Source: Eubacterium sp. (GTDB lineage: Bacteria; Bacillota_A; Clostridia; Lachnospirales; Lachnospiraceae). Taken from it: DNA of 7,454 bases. Below the pieces are notes generated by a model. That model did no database searches and was not told the origin of the DNA. It was given only the letters and a program-made list of their open reading frames with translations. The translations under genes were made by a program, and so were the position numbers. Below are positions 7,038 through 7,454 of this stretch, one piece after another; positions within the stretch are counted from its first letter, which is position 1, and the number at the start of each line of letters is the position of its first letter. The stretch lies in NCBI GenBank assembly GCA_024687845.1, contig JAILEL010000228.1, positions 1 through 7,454 on the forward strand. The letters are read 5' to 3'.

Positions 7038-7080
7038 ATTAAGTAAATGACTAATTTGCTATTTTGCTTCTTAACTTAAT
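7038..7080 (+). terminator. Weak AT-rich stem-loop after the operon; possible terminator
   Basis: ATTAAGT (7038-7044) and ACTTAAT (7074-7080) are perfect seven-base inverted repeats separated by 29 bases and followed by ATTTTAA. The position, eight bases after the stop of the last transporter gene, suits a terminator. However, the stem has only one G-C pair, the loop is long and the T tract is short, so termination here is uncertain. No stronger intrinsic terminator is visible before 7187. Confidence 0.25.
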
Positions 7081-7101
7081 ATTTTAACCACTAACCTTGA
7101 T

Positions 7102-7118
7102 AAATATTACCAATATTT
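7102..7118. repeat. Compact AT-only inverted repeat
   Basis: AAATATT (7102-7108) and AATATTT (7112-7118) are perfect seven-base arms around the three-base centre ACC, followed by a pyrimidine-rich stretch (7117-7126). It lies across the -35 region of the extended -10 candidate at 7126-7134, so it could be an operator for the downstream unit. In AT-rich DNA such a repeat can also arise by chance. Confidence 0.3.
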
Positions 7119-7125
7119 TCTTTCT

Positions 7126-7134
7126 TGTTATAGT
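7126..7134 (+). promoter_or_regulatory. Possible extended -10 promoter for the downstream unit
   Basis: TG-T-TATAGT at 7126-7134 fits the extended -10 pattern (TGN followed by a hexamer with five of six consensus bases). The matching -35 position (7106-7111, ATTACC) is poor, which extended -10 promoters tolerate. Transcription would begin near 7141, upstream of the strong Shine-Dalgarno at 7172-7178 and of the membrane-protein gene at 7266. The prediction is by eye only. Confidence 0.33.
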
Positions 7135-7186
7135 GACATCACAGCAGGGGAATTGCTTAGAACAAATAAAGAAGGAGGATATGAGT

Positions 7187-7216
7187 ATGATATCAAGGTT
7201 TTTTTGTTATAACTGA
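7187..7216 (+). CDS. Possible 9-codon leader minigene with a perfect Shine-Dalgarno
   Basis: AAGGAGG at 7172-7178 stands eight bases before ATG 7187, ideal spacing, yet that frame encodes only MISRFFCYN before TGA at 7214-7216. The in-frame ATG at 7181 is too close to the Shine-Dalgarno to be favoured. A run of seven T (7199-7205) lies inside it. Dropping one base there would join this frame to the one used by the gene at 7266, which has no stop after 7190. It may be a leader peptide, a frameshifted N-terminus of the following gene, or a ribosome binding site with no product. Confidence 0.3.
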   Translation: MISRFFCYN

Positions 7217-7265
7217 GAATATTTGGTGCAGAAAAAATGGTAAAAGAATAATTGGAGAAATAACC

Positions 7266-7454
7266 ATGAATGAGATAAAGATGAAAAAAAATAAGATAAC
7301 AAGAATAATGCTGAGTATTCTTTGCATAGCACCGGTTATAGGGGGAGCGGTATTTGGGGTATTATTTAAGTTTGTACTAAAGGATAGACTGGAGGAGCGT
7401 ATACCTCATAGTGCAACAGTGATTTTGCTGTGGATGTTTGCCGGTTTATTCTAT
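7266..7454 (+). CDS. Unidentified small membrane protein, 3' end outside window
   Basis: ATG 7266 opens a frame that runs to the window end, giving 63 residues. GGAG at 7254-7257 stands eight bases upstream. The N-terminus is short and Lys-rich (MNEIKMKKNK), then a hydrophobic segment spans about residues 13-38 with small residues (VIGGAVFG) in its centre. A charged loop (KDRLEERIPH, 39-48) follows, and a second hydrophobic segment begins near 50. The pattern suggests a multi-pass inner-membrane protein. It is vaguely reminiscent of DUF3169-type proteins of Firmicutes, but too little is visible to assign a family. It is separated from the transporter operon by 236 bases with its own possible promoter, so it is probably a different transcription unit. 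Confidence 0.65.
   Translation, partial: MNEIKMKKNKITRIMLSILCIAPVIGGAVFGVLFKFVLKDRLEERIPHSATVILLWMFAGLFY

Noticed and set aside
7133..7142. GTGA-CA-TCAC small palindrome near the predicted downstream start site
   Set aside because: Four-base arms are expected by chance at this scale.
1..7454. CRISPR array, tRNA or rRNA genes, insertion sequence or integrase
   Set aside because: No regularly spaced repeats, cloverleaf-like segments, transposase motifs or terminal inverted repeats were seen.

Overview
The window looks like chromosome from an AT-rich Gram-positive anaerobe, most plausibly a Clostridia/Lachnospiraceae-type Firmicute (Butyrivibrio-like). This rests on the purine-rich GGAGG-type ribosome binding sites, heavy use of ATA and AGA/AGG codons, tightly packed genes on one strand, and the protein families present. 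The taxon is an inference; no rRNA or other marker is in the window.

Layout. (1) 1-603: a TetR/AcrR-family repressor whose first few codons lie before the window. (2) 604-792: a 189-base intergenic region with a strong stem-loop (629-671), a large dyad with a CCGGCCGG core flanked by TATATA arms (717-746) that overlaps the best promoter candidate (-35 at 720-725, -10 at 743-748), and a short stem-loop at the predicted mRNA 5' end (756-770). (3) 793-7029: a five-gene, head-to-tail operon with almost no spacing. It encodes an ECF transporter substrate-binding S component of the MptD/Trep_Strep family, the ECF transmembrane coupling protein EcfT, a fused double ATPase (EcfA-EcfA'), and two half-size ABC proteins, each with a membrane domain followed by an ATPase domain, which should pair as a heterodimer. 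(4) 7030-7265: an AT-rich intergenic region with weak stem-loops, a possible extended -10 promoter and a perfect Shine-Dalgarno in front of a 9-codon minigene. (5) 7266-7454: the start of an unidentified small membrane protein, cut by the window end.

How the genes fit together. The S component, EcfT and the double ATPase make a complete ECF importer with its own dedicated energy module. The two ABC half-transporters resemble the IrtAB/YbtPQ branch: exporter fold, but several members import metal-siderophores. From memory, the heme locus of Streptococcus pyogenes (siaDEFGH) joins similar parts. The reasonable hypothesis is a TetR-controlled uptake system for a metal chelate, heme/tetrapyrrole or similar small cofactor, with the two transporters acting on the same or related substrates. 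The substrate and even the direction of the ABC pair cannot be read from the sequence. The most useful new observations are the operator-like dyad in front of the operon and the joining of two transporter classes in one transcription unit.
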